Made by a program: the position numbers and the translations under genes. Below the pieces are notes generated by a model that worked only from the letters and a program-made list of their open reading frames with translations, did not search any database and had not been told where the DNA came from. From Mycobacterium sp. 1164966.3 (GTDB lineage: Bacteria > Actinomycetota > Actinomycetes > Mycobacteriales > Mycobacteriaceae), in contig NZ_LZSG01000002.1 in NCBI RefSeq assembly GCF_001665395.1, forward strand, positions 1-45,125: DNA of 45,125 bases, written 5' to 3'. Positions 18,476 through 26,894 of this stretch are shown one piece after another (the stretch's first letter is position 1; each line of letters opens with the position of its first letter).

Positions 18476-19587
18476 GGAAACGACCGGCAGGCATCGATCA
18501 CCCGCGTGACGTCCTCCTCCGACAGATGAGGACCTATGGGCAGACTTAGGTGAGTGCCCGCCGCCTCTTCCGCGATAGGGAATGTTCCCTTGGTTAGTCC
18601 AAGCGGAGCAAACGCACCCGACAAATGCGGGGGGATCGGGTAGTGCACCAGTGTTTGAATTCCTTTGGAAGCCAGATGTTTCTGTAGGTCATCGCGCGAG
18701 GGATGGTCGACTACGTACAAGTGCCACACATGTTCACGGTCAGGGGCGGTGTCGGGCAAGCGTAGTTCTGGGGCGCCGATGAGTTCTTGGGCGTAGCGAT
18801 TGGCGATGCTCCGTCGCCGGTCGTTCCAACTATCTAAATACTGCAATTTGACGCGCAGCACGGCCGACTGAATCTCATCGAGTCGCGAGTTCGTCCCGAG
18901 GACGTCATGCACGTATTTCTGGGTGCTTCCGTAGTTGCCGAGAGAACGAACGCGAGCTGCCACACCAGAGTCGTCGGTGGTCACGGCACCCGCGTCACCA
19001 AAAGCGCCCAGGTTTTTCCCAGGATAGAAGCTCCATGCCACGGCGTGGCCGTGAGCGCCGATGCGTCGACCGTTGTAGCGCGCACCATGCGCCTGCGCGG
19101 CATCCTCCACCACAACCAGCCCGTGTTTGGTCGCCAATGCCAAGAGTTCCCCGAGATCTGCGGGTTGGCCGAAGAGGTGCACCGGGATGAGGGCACGCGT
19201 TCGCGGAGTGATCGCGTCCTCTACCCGAGCAGGATCGAGGTTCCATTGGCCGACGATCGGTTCCACCCCTACCGGGTGGGCGCCGATACGTGCTACCGCG
19301 AGCCAGGTCGCGATGTAGGTGTTTGTCGGGACGATGACTTCATCACCGGGGCCAACCCCGAGCGCCTGCAGCGCGAGGGCAATAGCGTCCAGGCCATTGC
19401 CGACTCCTACCGCATGCTTCGCCCCGGTGAAGGTAGCAAACTCATGCTCGAACGCTGCTGTCTCTTCGCCGCGTATGTACCACCCGCCGCGCACGACTCG
19501 CTGGATGGCCTCCAGCACCGGTGCTTCGAGTTCCCGGGTGGCAGCGCGAACGTCCAGAAAATCCACGGCCACGAGCGGGGCGTTCAC
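18472..19587 (-). CDS. DegT/DnrJ/EryC1/StrS sugar aminotransferase
   Basis: A PLP-dependent sugar aminotransferase of 371 residues. The PLP-lysine motif is SFYPGKNLGAFGDAG near residue 190; VVEDAAQAHGA carries the conserved Asp that contacts the PLP ring nitrogen, and HLFGQPADL and the terminal LSLPIGPHLSEEDV are typical. Adjacent FdtA-type ketoisomerases argue that it acts like FdtB/QdtB, aminating a dTDP-3-keto-6-deoxyhexose to a 3-amino-3,6-dideoxyhexose. It lies 186 nt downstream of the ketoisomerase pair on the same strand. Start: GTG 19587 (MNAPLVAVDF), preceded by a G-rich stretch. No matching N-acyltransferase (FdtC/QdtC) is visible in the window. Confidence 0.93.
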   Translation of the reverse strand: MNAPLVAVDFLDVRAATRELEAPVLEAIQRVVRGGWYIRGEETAAFEHEFATFTGAKHAVGVGNGLDAIALALQALGVGPGDEVIVPTNTYIATWLAVARIGAHPVGVEPIVGQWNLDPARVEDAITPRTRALIPVHLFGQPADLGELLALATKHGLVVVEDAAQAHGARYNGRRIGAHGHAVAWSFYPGKNLGAFGDAGAVTTDDSGVAARVRSLGNYGSTQKYVHDVLGTNSRLDEIQSAVLRVKLQYLDSWNDRRRSIANRYAQELIGAPELRLPDTAPDREHVWHLYVVDHPSRDDLQKHLASKGIQTLVHYPIPPHLSGAFAPLGLTKGTFPIAEEAAGTHLSLPIGPHLSEEDVTRVIDACRSFP

Positions 19588-19773
19588 CGCCGTACCCCCA
19601 CCCCAGGGTCACTCATTTTCCATAATTGCTCTCAGCTCAGTTCTCTTCTGCGAACCGGATTTCGCACCGTCGATGACAAGAGCCGCTAAAACAGCGGCGC
19701 GACGATACCCCCAATGAATATCCAAGCGGAATTCTTTTCCTCGCTTCGATTGTCGAAGCCGAAAAGCGACCGT

Positions 19774-20208
19774 TCACCCTGTGCCGCGCTCGCCGGCTGG
19801 GCTGCGCACAGTGGCCAGGAAGTCGTGGTAATCGCGAATATAGTCGTATTCGTCGTAGGGCAGGGAGGCGAATACCAAGCATACGGCTCCTGTACAGAAA
19901 CCCACCAATTCTCTCCAGATCAAGTTCGGGAGGTAGAGGCCATAGTAAGAACGGTCGAGTGACACGGTTCGTCGATTCTGCCCGTCATCGAGCGTCACCG
20001 CGAAGGACCCCGACGCTGCCACGATCAGTTGTTGGAGCTCGCGGTGTGCGTGTCCGCCGCGCTCAGCTCCGCCGGGGACATCGTAAAGGTAATAGACCCG
20101 CTTGATTGCGAAAGGAACGTGTACCCCGCCATAGAGTGGAGACAGACTGCCTTTGGGACTCTCGATCTTCTCAAGGTTCACCAGCCTGCATTCGTCGATG
20201 CGGCTCAT
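19774..20208 (-). CDS. FdtA/QdtA-type dTDP-6-deoxyhexose 3,4-ketoisomerase (copy A)
   Basis: A 144-residue single cupin protein of the WxcM/FdtA family. These enzymes convert dTDP-4-keto-6-deoxyglucose to a 3-keto sugar, the substrate of the aminotransferase. Signature segments are GGVHVPFAIKRVYYLYDVPGG, RGGHAHRELQQ (the catalytic His pair) and LPNLIWRELVGF. Its ATG overlaps the stop of the upstream copy (ATGA), so the two are translationally coupled. It retains both His of GGHAHR, so it is probably the active isomerase of the pair. Confidence 0.92.
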   Translation of the reverse strand: MSRIDECRLVNLEKIESPKGSLSPLYGGVHVPFAIKRVYYLYDVPGGAERGGHAHRELQQLIVAASGSFAVTLDDGQNRRTVSLDRSYYGLYLPNLIWRELVGFCTGAVCLVFASLPYDEYDYIRDYHDFLATVRSPAGERGTG

Positions 20209-20780
20209 TGCATGTTCCGGAGTCGCAGAAAATCCTCGTAGTCATGCACGTATTCATCAGGCGAGAATGGCCCCGAGGCGAGAACGAGGGCCACCGAATT
20301 CGTAGAAAAATTGATCATCTCCCGCCAAATGAGATTGGGCACGAGCAGAGCCTGGTAGGAACGATTTAACGCATAGTGAACTCGGTGCGAGCCATCGCTC
20401 ACCATGACTTCGAAGCTCCCGGACAATGCCACTATGAACTCGTGAATGGATCGGTACGCGTGGCCGCCTCGCACAGAGCCACCCGGAACGTCATAGATCC
20501 AAAAAGCCCTTTTTATCTCGAATGGCACGTGCCTGCCCGATTCGACGAAGGTCAGGTTTCCTCGAGGGTCGTGAATCTTGGGGAGGTCGATCAGCCTGCA
20601 ATCGCCGCTGCCGACTAGGGCAGGCAGCACTGGTGCGGTCCCGGTGTGCGTGTCGAACCAAGTTGCCGGCGCTGATGTGGGGTCGCTCGCTTCGGTGGGA
20701 GCGTGAACGCGCGAGGGCGACCCCAATCGTCGGCCGTGCAAAACGGTCGGCTTCCGTGGCCTTTTCCCGTTTGAAGTCAT
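20205..20780 (-). CDS. FdtA/QdtA-type 3,4-ketoisomerase (copy B) with N-terminal extension
   Basis: A second WxcM/FdtA-family cupin. The domain is clear from CRLIDLPKIHDPRG onward: GRHVPFEIKRAFWIYDVPGG, RGGHAYRSIHEFI and LVPNLIWREMINF. In the motif RGGHAHR of copy A the second His is Tyr here (GGHAYR), so the activity or stereochemistry may differ. I give the start as ATG 20780, with GGGAGG directly before it (rather too close). About 50 residues before the domain are low-complexity and Pro/Arg/Thr-rich. The frame stays open to 20858, and an internal GTG about 50 codons after the ATG would give a protein of family length. The start is therefore uncertain. Confidence 0.85.
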   Translation of the reverse strand: MTSNGKRPRKPTVLHGRRLGSPSRVHAPTEASDPTSAPATWFDTHTGTAPVLPALVGSGDCRLIDLPKIHDPRGNLTFVESGRHVPFEIKRAFWIYDVPGGSVRGGHAYRSIHEFIVALSGSFEVMVSDGSHRVHYALNRSYQALLVPNLIWREMINFSTNSVALVLASGPFSPDEYVHDYEDFLRLRNMQ

Positions 20781-21045
20781 TCCTCCCGTACCCCCACCCA
20801 AGCGACCAGCCAGTCCTGCAACCCACGCGTATTGTTTCCCGACCGCACTGGGGGGCACAATAATACGCTGGAATGACCGCCCTCGTTGCTGTAATTCGGC
20901 AAATTTGCACGGCGGCGGTAAGTAGTGCTGACCATACCCGTCGAGCGCGTGTCTTATGGATTAGTTCTTGAAAGACGTGCCCGGCACGCGACAGTCGGCC
21001 AGCGCTTGGCCGGTGGCAAACATCGCGACGGTTCGCCTTCGCCGA

Positions 21046-22323
21046 TCAGCCAGCGCGACTCAGGCGAGCTTTCGCTTCCAGCAGATCGGCCGCGGCAGCA
21101 ACGCTTTCGGCGGGTTTGGTCATCCGGGTGGCGAGTTCGCGGGCCCGCGCGACGTAGTCAGGGCCGAGGATCATGCGCAGGTCCGCAATCAGCGTTTCCT
21201 GGGTAGTGACCGACAGGCGGCGAGCCGCGCCGACCTTCAGTCGTTTAATCGCAGCTCCCCAGAATGTCTGGTTGACGTCCATCGAAAGGACCAAGGCGGG
21301 AACCCCAGCGCGCAGGCCTATCGCCGTGGTGCCCGCGCCCCCGTGGTGGACAACTGCGCGGCACGCGGGGAAAACGGCCGCGAAATTCACCGCGGCCACC
21401 ACCTTGACATGCTCGAAACCGGGGACGTCGGTGAAGTCGCTCCACCCGGCGCACACCACGGCCCGCTCGCCCAACTGCTCGCAGGCCCCGCCGATCATGG
21501 CAATGGTTTCGGCAGGAGATTCGACCGGCATGCTGCCAAACCCGAAAAAAATAGGCGGTGTTCCGGCGGCAATCCACGATGCGACTTCTTCGTCGGCGTC
21601 GGTCGGCAACTCCATCGTCAGCGCCCCGACAAACGGCCTAAGAGGATCGATGGGCCCATTCCATTTCGCCCATTCCGCCGCCAGCCCGGGAAAGCAAACC
21701 TCGTCGTAGGCCTGGATTTCCAGCGATCCACGTTTACTGATGCGTCGCGACGCGGGGGCGGTGCTCTTCGGCAGGCCCAGTTCACGGCGCTGCGCGTCCT
21801 CGAACTTCCTGTCCATGAGCCAACCGAGCCAGTCGTACGCCGCCATCGCCAGCCGTCCCAACGGCGCCGGCAGTGGCAGGAGTTGGCCATTAGGCTGCAC
21901 CGGAAGGTAATGCAGCGTCGCCAACGGAATGTCGTAGTATTCCGCAACATTGGCAGCCGGTTGTTCGAAACTCAGGCCCGTGAACAGCAGGTCGGCTCCG
22001 TCCGCCAGCGATGTCAGCGTCTTGGCGATCTCGTCCCAGCACTGGGTAAGGGGCTTCGAAAGCTCGGGCCATAGCCTGCGCAACTCCTGCACCTTCCAAA
22101 AGTTGCGAAAGACACTCGTCCAAAAGTTGCGGTAGGCGTCCAGCCACGCCTGAGTCTCCAGCCCATAAGCACTTGCTGCCAGCCCAGCCGATTCGGCGAA
22201 TCCCACCAAGTCTGGTGGGACGGCCATGCGGACCTCGTGCCCGCGGCGCTGCAATTCACGGCCGATGGCGACCGACGGCTCTATATCGCCACGAGTTCCG
22301 TAACTTGCCAGCGCAAATTTCAT
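21046..22323 (-). CDS. GPL-type glycosyltransferase, GT1/UGT fold (copy 3)
   Basis: 425 residues, opening MKFALASYGTRGDIEPSVAI, with the GT-B donor motif HHGGAGTT, then AGVPALVLSM, and the shared middle block SLEIQAYDEVCFPGLA. It is closely related to copies 2 and 4 throughout (for example LLFTGLSFEQPAANVAEYYD). It should transfer a deoxysugar in glycolipopeptide assembly; the acceptor is unknown. It diverges from the GMC oxidoreductase gene across about 306 bp. Confidence 0.92.
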   Translation of the reverse strand: MKFALASYGTRGDIEPSVAIGRELQRRGHEVRMAVPPDLVGFAESAGLAASAYGLETQAWLDAYRNFWTSVFRNFWKVQELRRLWPELSKPLTQCWDEIAKTLTSLADGADLLFTGLSFEQPAANVAEYYDIPLATLHYLPVQPNGQLLPLPAPLGRLAMAAYDWLGWLMDRKFEDAQRRELGLPKSTAPASRRISKRGSLEIQAYDEVCFPGLAAEWAKWNGPIDPLRPFVGALTMELPTDADEEVASWIAAGTPPIFFGFGSMPVESPAETIAMIGGACEQLGERAVVCAGWSDFTDVPGFEHVKVVAAVNFAAVFPACRAVVHHGGAGTTAIGLRAGVPALVLSMDVNQTFWGAAIKRLKVGAARRLSVTTQETLIADLRMILGPDYVARARELATRMTKPAESVAAAADLLEAKARLSRAG

Positions 22324-22629
22324 CGAAAATCAGCCTTTCGGTTCCCCGTGCGCTCACGTGGCGCCAGAGGCATCGGTCATTATCCCTGCTCATTCGACCG
22401 CGGACGGGGCGTTCGGCTGAGCGAGTTGCAGCCGGGCGCCGAGGTGCCGTTGGGTGGGCAACTGGTACTAGAGCACGGTACTTGACGACGCGAGCGAGGC
22501 ATGTATGCCCTGTGCCAGCGGGTCGTAATCACATCAACCCCTTGCTGTTTCGTTGAGTTGTGGGCAGCCGCCAGGCTGGCGGATCGCGATTCGCACAAAC
22601 CGCGCAAAGCTTTGTGCCATGATCCGCTG
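22324..22629. other. Divergent intergenic region between Gtf copy 3 and GMC oxidoreductase
   Basis: No gene seen. Two genes are transcribed outward. The only structured element found is the 15-bp palindrome at 22568-22582. The GMC reading frame extends back to 22501 but its upstream part has no family resemblance. Confidence 0.5.
22568..22582. promoter_or_regulatory. Perfect 15-bp inverted repeat upstream of GMC oxidoreductase
   Basis: CCGCCAG-G-CTGGCGG has 7-bp arms around one base and lies about 48 bp before the likely start at 22630. The position fits an operator or a 5' hairpin of the transcript; neither can be proved from sequence. Confidence 0.35.
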
Positions 22630-24282
22630 ATGGACTCGATTGCGGCCGACGGCCAGCTGAATCCGCGCGAAGCGGAACGCATTATGTGGGACGTGATCGT
22701 CGTGGGCACGGGCATGGGTGGCGGCACGCTGGGTTATTCACTGGCTCGGTCAGGTCGCAGGGTGCTGTTTGTCGAGAAGGGGCGCTCGACACTGCCCGGG
22801 GTGCCGGGGACGATTCGTGCTTCGCCGCCGGAAGTGGCCGAGCCGATGTCCGCCCGTACCGCAGAGGCCTACTACGACGCGCTGGCCCGGGCCGGCCGCT
22901 GGACCGACGAGGTCGAAGACATCAGCGGACGCTTCCCGCGGCGGTTCTTGCCGTTCATCGGCAGCGGGACGGGCGGGTCGTCGGCCCTCTATGCCATGGT
23001 TTGCGAGCGCTTTTTCGTCCGCGATTTCACTCCGCGGCAAGACTTTCCGGATCCCGCCGACTCCACCGTGCCGGAAGCTTGGCCGATTACCTACGACCAG
23101 ATGCGACCCTGGTATAAGGCGGCTGAGAAGCTGTTGGGCGTCCGCGGCGAACCCGATCCCCTGCGGCCAGAGACGGCGGAGGCCAATCTGCCTGCGGCGC
23201 CGCCATTTTCGGCCGATAACCAGCCGCTGGTCGACTACCTTACAGGCCGCGGATTGCATCCCTACCACCTGCCAATGGCCTGTGATTACACCGACGGTTG
23301 CATCACGTGCCACAGCCATCTGTGTCACCAGTCGTGCAAGAACGAGGCCGCCCGCAATTGCGTGCTGCCCGCAGTTGCCGAGCACGGCGCCCACCTGCTC
23401 CCGGAATGTCGGGCCGTGCGCCTGGATGCGGACAGCACACAGGTCAGGCAAGTGATCTGTGAGGACCGCTCCGGCATGCTGGCCCTGAAGGGCAAGGTGG
23501 TGGTGGCAGCCGGCGGTGCCCTGGCCACCCCGGTGCTGTTGCTCAATTCCCGTTCGGGTGACTGGCCGCGTGGATTGGCCAATGGCTCGGATTGGGTGGG
23601 CCGCAATTTGATGCGCCATCTGATCGATTTGATTGAGATCTTCCCGCAGACCGGCAGCAAAATCACCGAGTGCAACAAGGAGATCGGGCTGAGCGATTTT
23701 TACTTCTGGGAAGGGCAGAAATACGGCACGGTGCAGTCATTCGGTTCGATGCCGCCGATGGAAATGGTGACCAACGTCCCCGGTTGGATGCCGAAGATGC
23801 TACGCATGATGAGTCCCGCGACGCGCCGCGTGTACGAAAGGTACTTCAACGGCGGACTGGTGCTGGCACCGATCATGGAAGATCTGCCCTACTTGGACAA
23901 CCGGGTCCTGCCGTGCGACCAACCGACCTCAGACGGTCGCCCACGGCTTCGAATTCAGTACCGTGTCCACGCCAATGACCTAGAGCGCCGCGCGGTGTTC
24001 CTGCGCCAGTTGAAAGAAGTCTTGGAGCCGTTTCGCAAAATCACCCTGCGGGGCGCGGAAAACAACTCGGCCCTGGCTCACGTCTGCGGCACGTGCCGCT
24101 TCGGTACCGATCCCAAAACCAGTGTTCTGGACCCGCAAAACCGGGCGCACGAAGTGGAGAACCTCTACGTGGTAGACGCCTCGTTCTTCCCATCCAGTAC
24201 CGGTGTGAACCCCAGTTTGACGATCGCCGCCAACGCTTTACGGGTGGCCGCCCACGTGAACCAGGCGCATTTCGCCACCTGA
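22630..24282 (+). CDS. GMC-family FAD-dependent oxidoreductase
   Basis: About 550 residues. The FAD-binding Rossmann motif VVGTGMGGGTLG begins about 22 residues in, followed by VLFVEKG (ribose-binding acid) and the GMC-like FIGSGTGGSSALYAM. The C-terminal part has HVCGTCRFG and VVDASFFPSS-TGVNPSLTIAANALR, the flavin-proximal end of the family. A Cys-rich stretch in the middle (CDYTDGCITCHSHLCHQSC) is found in some choline-dehydrogenase-like GMC proteins. It could oxidise a sugar or lipid alcohol. The start is ATG 22630 (MDSIAADG) or ATG 22684 (MWDVIVVG); both have weak ribosome-binding sites. It converges on the Gfo/Idh gene with only three bases between stop codons. Confidence 0.9.
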   Translation: MDSIAADGQLNPREAERIMWDVIVVGTGMGGGTLGYSLARSGRRVLFVEKGRSTLPGVPGTIRASPPEVAEPMSARTAEAYYDALARAGRWTDEVEDISGRFPRRFLPFIGSGTGGSSALYAMVCERFFVRDFTPRQDFPDPADSTVPEAWPITYDQMRPWYKAAEKLLGVRGEPDPLRPETAEANLPAAPPFSADNQPLVDYLTGRGLHPYHLPMACDYTDGCITCHSHLCHQSCKNEAARNCVLPAVAEHGAHLLPECRAVRLDADSTQVRQVICEDRSGMLALKGKVVVAAGGALATPVLLLNSRSGDWPRGLANGSDWVGRNLMRHLIDLIEIFPQTGSKITECNKEIGLSDFYFWEGQKYGTVQSFGSMPPMEMVTNVPGWMPKMLRMMSPATRRVYERYFNGGLVLAPIMEDLPYLDNRVLPCDQPTSDGRPRLRIQYRVHANDLERRAVFLRQLKEVLEPFRKITLRGAENNSALAHVCGTCRFGTDPKTSVLDPQNRAHEVENLYVVDASFFPSSTGVNPSLTIAANALRVAAHVNQAHFAT

Positions 24283-24290
24283 CGGTCAGG
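24278..24290. terminator. Palindrome spanning the stop codons of two convergent genes
   Basis: CCTGAC-G-GTCAGG has 6-bp arms and extends imperfectly outward (GCC on the left, GGC on the right). It includes the stops of both the GMC gene and the Gfo/Idh gene. It may serve as a shared transcription terminator; there is no T-run. Confidence 0.35.
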
Positions 24291-25284
24291 CAGGCTCGCG
24301 GAGCGGGAGGCCCGCAGCGCGATAGATCCCATCGATGACGGTCATGTTCTCGATGGCATCTTCCGCCGACGTCCTCACCGGTGCCCCGCGCAGCACCGCC
24401 GCTGCAAAAGCATCAAGCTGATACGCATAGGAGGTGCGCTGCGGAAAGCGTTCTACACGATTACCTTCGGCTGACCGGACCGAGAGCCGACGGAAAGGTG
24501 CCAGCGGATTGAGCACCCGCATCCGCACCTCGCCCCGGTCGCCAACCACCTTGGCGCTCCATTCCAACAGGTCCGTCGACCACAACGAGCAGCGAACGCG
24601 GCCGGTGTGCCCATCTGCAAACCGCAACTCGGCCTTCATGGCCCGGTCCACCTGAGGATCGCGCAATTTCGCCTGCGCCGAAACGACTTCCGGCGTCGAG
24701 CCGCCGAACCTGCGGGCCATGTGGACCGCATAGGATCCGACATCCATGGTCGCGCCACCGGCAAGGGCATAGTCGTAGCGGATATCGGAGAACTTCGGCA
24801 GCGGGAAGCACAAGGCCGCCTCCACCCGCTTCAGCTTGCCCAACTCCCCCGAGGCAACGATCTCCTCGATTCGCACAGCCATTGGATGGTGGCAATAGTG
24901 GAATGCCTCCATCACAACCCGGTCTGACTTCGAAGCCATTTCGGCGATCTCGCGGGCCTCTGCGGCATTGGCGGTGAATGGCTTCTCGCACAGTACGTGC
25001 TTGCCCACGGCAAGGGCAGCTCGGGTCCACTTGCCGTGCAAAGCGTTTGGCAGTGGGTTATAGACGGCATCCAGGTCTGGGTCCGCGATTAGCGCCTCGT
25101 AGCTGTGGTGCACCCGCGCGATCCCGAATTTGGTGGCAAAAGCCTCGGCACGAGCGACATCGCGCGCCGCTATCGCTGCTACCACGACCTCGTCGTTCTC
25201 ACTGGCCGGGATGATCAGCGCCCCCGGTGCGATGCGTGCTGCACCGAGGATTCCAATCCGAACCGGAGCATCGGGTCCAGACAT
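24286..25284 (-). CDS. Gfo/Idh/MocA-family NAD(P)-dependent oxidoreductase
   Basis: 332 residues. The N-terminal Rossmann motif is RIGILGAARIAPGAL, followed by the family's EKP motif (VLCEKPFTANAAEA) and, in the C-terminal domain, GGATMDVGSYAVHM. The family oxidises or reduces sugar or cyclitol carbonyl groups. Here it may act on a nucleotide-deoxysugar, for example as a 3-ketoreductase. The frame extends to 25350, but ATG 25284 (MSGPDAPVRIG) places the Rossmann fold at the normal distance from the start. It lies tail to tail with the GMC oxidoreductase. Confidence 0.92.
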   Translation of the reverse strand: MSGPDAPVRIGILGAARIAPGALIIPASENDEVVVAAIAARDVARAEAFATKFGIARVHHSYEALIADPDLDAVYNPLPNALHGKWTRAALAVGKHVLCEKPFTANAAEAREIAEMASKSDRVVMEAFHYCHHPMAVRIEEIVASGELGKLKRVEAALCFPLPKFSDIRYDYALAGGATMDVGSYAVHMARRFGGSTPEVVSAQAKLRDPQVDRAMKAELRFADGHTGRVRCSLWSTDLLEWSAKVVGDRGEVRMRVLNPLAPFRRLSVRSAEGNRVERFPQRTSYAYQLDAFAAAVLRGAPVRTSAEDAIENMTVIDGIYRAAGLPLREPA

Positions 25285-25656
25285 GGACCCGATGCTAGCA
25301 GTTGGCCCGCACCGCCCGGAGAGAAATCCGCCCCACCGCCGGCCGCCCATTCAGCGGTTACGGCATCGTGACCGATCAATCACCAACTGTTGCAACGCAT
25401 ATCGAGCACATCGCAGGTTCGTCACCGGAGCCTGGGCGGCTAACACCGTCCGGGCGACCCATCTCGCCGACGACGGTAGCCCTCGCTACGAGTCGGATCA
25501 TCGCCGCGGATATCGCGGTAGCCGGATTCATCGTACGATGTGAGCAAGTTCCAATTGGGTTGAATCACTGCGGAGTTGGCCACGTCGAATCGCAAATGCT
25601 TCCGGCCAGACGTGCGGTCGAAGCCAAACGCCGCGGGGTGGATGTCCGAAGCACGT
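25285..25656. other. Intergenic region between Gfo/Idh and TylF copy 2
   Basis: No gene recognised. Open frames on both strands here show no family features. Both flanking genes are on the minus strand, so the region should hold the promoter of the Gfo/Idh gene. Confidence 0.5.
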
Positions 25657-26469
25657 TCATTGCTTGCGCCACAGAACTCCACACCCGTCTATGTCGATGA
25701 TCTCCTCAGATATTCCATGCTCCGCGCGGTAGTCCGTGACAGCTTGCCGGCACACATGAATTTGGTAGTCATCAATGACGCAGAAACCCCCAGGAGACAG
25801 GCGGGGGTAAAGCGCTGTTAGCGCTTGAATCGTAGATTCGTAGAGGTCGCCATCAAGGCGCAAGACAGCGATCCGATCAATTGGGGCATCGTGCAGCGTA
25901 TCTTTGAACCAGCCAGGGAGAAAGCGAACCCGCTCATCGAGCAGCCCATAACGCTCGAAATTCGCCCTGACTTCCGCTTCCGGCACTCCCAGAATGGATC
26001 CAAAGAGGTCAAGCCGTATCCCCTTGTCCGCCTTGTAGTTTGCGGTGTCCGGAGGGGGCAGGCCCTCGAACGAGTCGGCCAGCCACACGCATCGCGTCTC
26101 ATCCCCGAAAGCCGCCAGGACCGCGCGCATCAGGATACAAGCCCCCCCGCGCCACACTCCACATTCGACCAGATCGCCCGGAACGTCGTCCGCCAGTACC
26201 GTTTCGACGCAGTGCTGCAGACTGGCGAGTCGCTGCATGCCAATCATCGTCTCGGCTTCTGCCGGCCAATCTAAGCCCAAGTCGCGCTTGGCCTGACCGA
26301 ACGGGCTTGTGCCGCTGAGCATAGGCAAAACCGTGTTGGCGGTTTTGAGAAGGAGGCGTCGCCGCAGCGGCCACCGCGAGGGCATGCGTTCGTGCATCCC
26401 GAATCGGGTGAGGTTGCGTCGCAACAAGTCGAGGTACAAGGATCGCACGTCCAGAGCGGTCACCGTCAA
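25657..26469 (-). CDS. TylF/MycF-family O-methyltransferase (copy 2)
   Basis: 270 residues. The family segments are LVECGVWRGGACILM (SAM site), VWLADSFEGLPPPD, IAVLRLDGDLYEST and FCVIDDYQIHVCRQAV (metal-binding Asp pair). It is clearly diverged from copy 1: it carries about 60 more residues at the N-terminus, and it keeps the longer ADSFEGLP motif found in many TylF enzymes. It probably methylates a sugar hydroxyl. TTG 26469 has AGGGG five bases upstream; an in-frame GTG at 26463 is also possible. It diverges from the MFS exporter. Confidence 0.92.
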   Translation of the reverse strand: MTVTALDVRSLYLDLLRRNLTRFGMHERMPSRWPLRRRLLLKTANTVLPMLSGTSPFGQAKRDLGLDWPAEAETMIGMQRLASLQHCVETVLADDVPGDLVECGVWRGGACILMRAVLAAFGDETRCVWLADSFEGLPPPDTANYKADKGIRLDLFGSILGVPEAEVRANFERYGLLDERVRFLPGWFKDTLHDAPIDRIAVLRLDGDLYESTIQALTALYPRLSPGGFCVIDDYQIHVCRQAVTDYRAEHGISEEIIDIDGCGVLWRKQ

Positions 26470-26894
26470 AACTGCCCCTATCCCACGCCGGTATTGTCGG
26501 CGACGAGTCTAGACTTCCTATCACGCCACGTCTTGAGCTCCGGCAACATATTCCGCGGCGCCGATACCGACCTAGAAATTCGAGGGCTTCTGCACGTGGC
26601 ACAGGCTCGCCCTGACCGCGGCCGCACATTCCCGGCGCTGATGCGTTCTTAGAAGAGCAACATCTTTTCGTCGCCGCGGATGGCGTTCAGCGAGGCAATC
26701 GATGCCCGGTGGCCAGCAGGCTAGTTTCCATCGCCGGCGCCATCGACCGCAATCGATAGTCCCGTAGACGAATCCTAGGTTTCTGGCTACCGGCTTTGAA
26801 GATTGCTATAGGGTCGCAAGCTATGGCGCCGCTCAAAGATGGGGAGCAGACACTCCCTCACGGGACGACAGAGCGCACGGAACGCGCGACCCCA
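26470..26894. other. Divergent intergenic region with a glycosyltransferase gene fragment
   Basis: No intact gene. The middle contains no domain I recognise. At 26796-26833 there is a remnant of a gtf 5' end, listed separately. Promoters for the TylF gene and the exporter should lie here. Confidence 0.5.
26796..26833 (+). pseudogene. Remnant of a gtf gene start
   Basis: The DNA opens TTGAAGATTG, like the first bases of Gtf copy 1 (ATGAAGATTG), and continues with GGTCGCAAGCTATGGC, a 16-base run identical to bases about 13-28 of Gtf copy 2, then CCGC. One base is inserted between the two stretches, so the Gtf frame is lost. After about 38 bases the resemblance stops. The frame happens to be open into the MFS gene (giving MKIAIGSQAMA at its apparent N-terminus), which is why a longer exporter protein can be predicted wrongly. 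Confidence 0.6.

Noticed and set aside
20781..20858. Further upstream start of ketoisomerase copy B
   Set aside because: The added 26 residues are Gly-rich with no homology, and no ribosome-binding site supports them.
26796..26894. N-terminal extension of the MFS exporter
   Set aside because: It is translated from a gtf fragment and has no MFS likeness.
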